Assembly (NCBI GenBank): GCA_035540515.1
Contig: DATLGM010000372.1
Location: forward strand, 1-12,817
Reading direction: 5' to 3'
DNA: 12,817 nucleotides
Source of the DNA: WHTG01 sp035540515
GTDB taxonomy: Bacteria; Actinomycetota; Nitriliruptoria; Euzebyales; Egibacteraceae
This document shows positions 12,457-12,817 of the stretch, in pieces. The notes under the pieces are model-generated. The model searched no databases, was not told the origin of the DNA, and worked only from the letters and a program-made list of their open reading frames with translations. The position numbers were made by a program, and so were the translations under genes. Positions within the stretch are counted from its first letter, which is position 1, and each line of letters starts with the position of its first letter.

Positions 12457-12817
12457 TTGGACCAGTCCGTCGCCGTCGGCGTCGACGTCGGCGGCACCAA
12501 GCTGCTGGTCGCGCTGGTGGCCGCCGACGGGTCGATCCTGGATCGTGTCCGTCACGACACGCCGCGGACCGCACGGGGCATCGTCGACCTGATCACGCAG
12601 GGGGTCCGCCGCGTCGGCGACGGCCGCGGTCTGGACGACCTGCCGGTCGGGGTCGGGATTGCCGGGCTGATCGACCGCACCGGCGTCGTGCGCTACGCAC
12701 CGAACCTGCCGCTGGCGGACTTCGGCCTCGCCGACTCGCTGGGCGAGACCCTGGGACGCGAGGTCGCGGTGGACAACGACGGCAACGTCGCCGCGTGGGG
12801 GGAGTACCGGCTGGGGG
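12457..12817 (+). CDS. ROK-family sugar kinase (glucokinase type), 5' part
   Basis: The first 120 codons of a ROK (repressor, ORF, kinase) protein. The N-terminus has the phosphate loop VGVDVGGTKLLVAL (about 7-20), followed by VGVGIAGLIDRTGVV (about 66-80) and the sugar-site segment VDNDGNVAAWGEYRLG, whose Asn-Asp pair supplies the catalytic Asp. There is no helix-turn-helix before the loop, so this is a kinase and not a repressor. Glucokinase is the usual function of this lineage, but N-acetylglucosamine or allose kinases cannot be excluded because the zinc motif lies beyond the window. The TTG at 12457 is the only possible start: it lies one codon after the in-frame TAG of the baeRF gene. 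No Shine-Dalgarno site is evident, so translation is probably coupled. ROK glucokinases near SRPBCC/ArsA genes are familiar in Streptomyces. Confidence 0.88.
   Translation, partial: MDQSVAVGVDVGGTKLLVALVAADGSILDRVRHDTPRTARGIVDLITQGVRRVGDGRGLDDLPVGVGIAGLIDRTGVVRYAPNLPLADFGLADSLGETLGREVAVDNDGNVAAWGEYRLG

Noticed and set aside
11227..12555. A 442-codon minus-strand open frame opposite the baeRF gene
   Set aside because: It has the same shadow composition and no recognisable domain, while the plus-strand gene has a ribosome-binding site and family motifs.

Overview
The window is very GC-rich, almost fully coding DNA from what is most likely a member of the Actinomycetota. The evidence is strong G/C at third codon positions, frequent GTG and TTG starts, 4-8 bp gene overlaps, apparently leaderless first genes with TAnnnT boxes directly upstream, and a SRPBCC - ArsA-like ATPase - small Cys protein - ROK kinase gene order that I recall from actinobacteria. 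The coproheme decarboxylase is of the Firmicutes/Deinococcus type rather than the Streptomyces/Mycobacterium type, and the HU protein has no lysine-rich tail. Both point to a deep-branching class (for example Nitriliruptoria- or Thermoleophilia-like) rather than a classical actinomycete; this placement is inference.

Layout. (1) 1-1578, minus strand: an MFS transporter cut by the window edge, translationally coupled to an upstream YdfG-like short-chain dehydrogenase. (2) 1597-3617, plus: a cysteine-less ArsC/Spx-fold protein, an APH-fold kinase of the ACAD10/ACAD11/LvaA type and a HAD phosphatase, tightly packed. (3) 3600-4322, minus: an SGNH-fold enzyme resembling diglucosylglycerate octanoyltransferase, convergent with and overlapping the HAD gene. 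(4) 4549-4824, plus: an HU nucleoid protein followed by a strong hairpin terminator and a small intergenic repeat cluster (4947-5028). (5) 5072-5875, minus: HemQ coproheme decarboxylase. (6) 5916 to the right edge, all plus: alpha/beta hydrolase, small lipoprotein, rhomboid protease with an N-terminal zinc-binding segment, SRPBCC protein, zinc-ribbon membrane protein, second SRPBCC protein, ArsA-like ATPase with an HSP20-like tail, small CxxCxxC protein, bacterial eRF1-like (baeRF) protein, and the start of a ROK sugar kinase.

How the genes may work together. The ArsC-like/kinase/HAD operon is a split form of the HAD and kinase parts of animal ACAD10 and, with the divergent dehydrogenase, could act on hydroxy-acyl substrates. 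The SRPBCC-ArsA-CxxCxxC-baeRF-ROK run looks like a conserved but poorly understood actinobacterial housekeeping cluster. No mobile element, CRISPR array, tRNA or rRNA was seen. No stretch longer than about 250 bases lacks a gene.

The two observations I would follow first are the sharp split between leaderless first genes (TAnnnT box 6-8 nt before the start codon) and internal genes with Shine-Dalgarno sites, and the loss of both redox cysteines (SKAS in place of CxxC) in an otherwise intact ArsC/Spx-fold protein.
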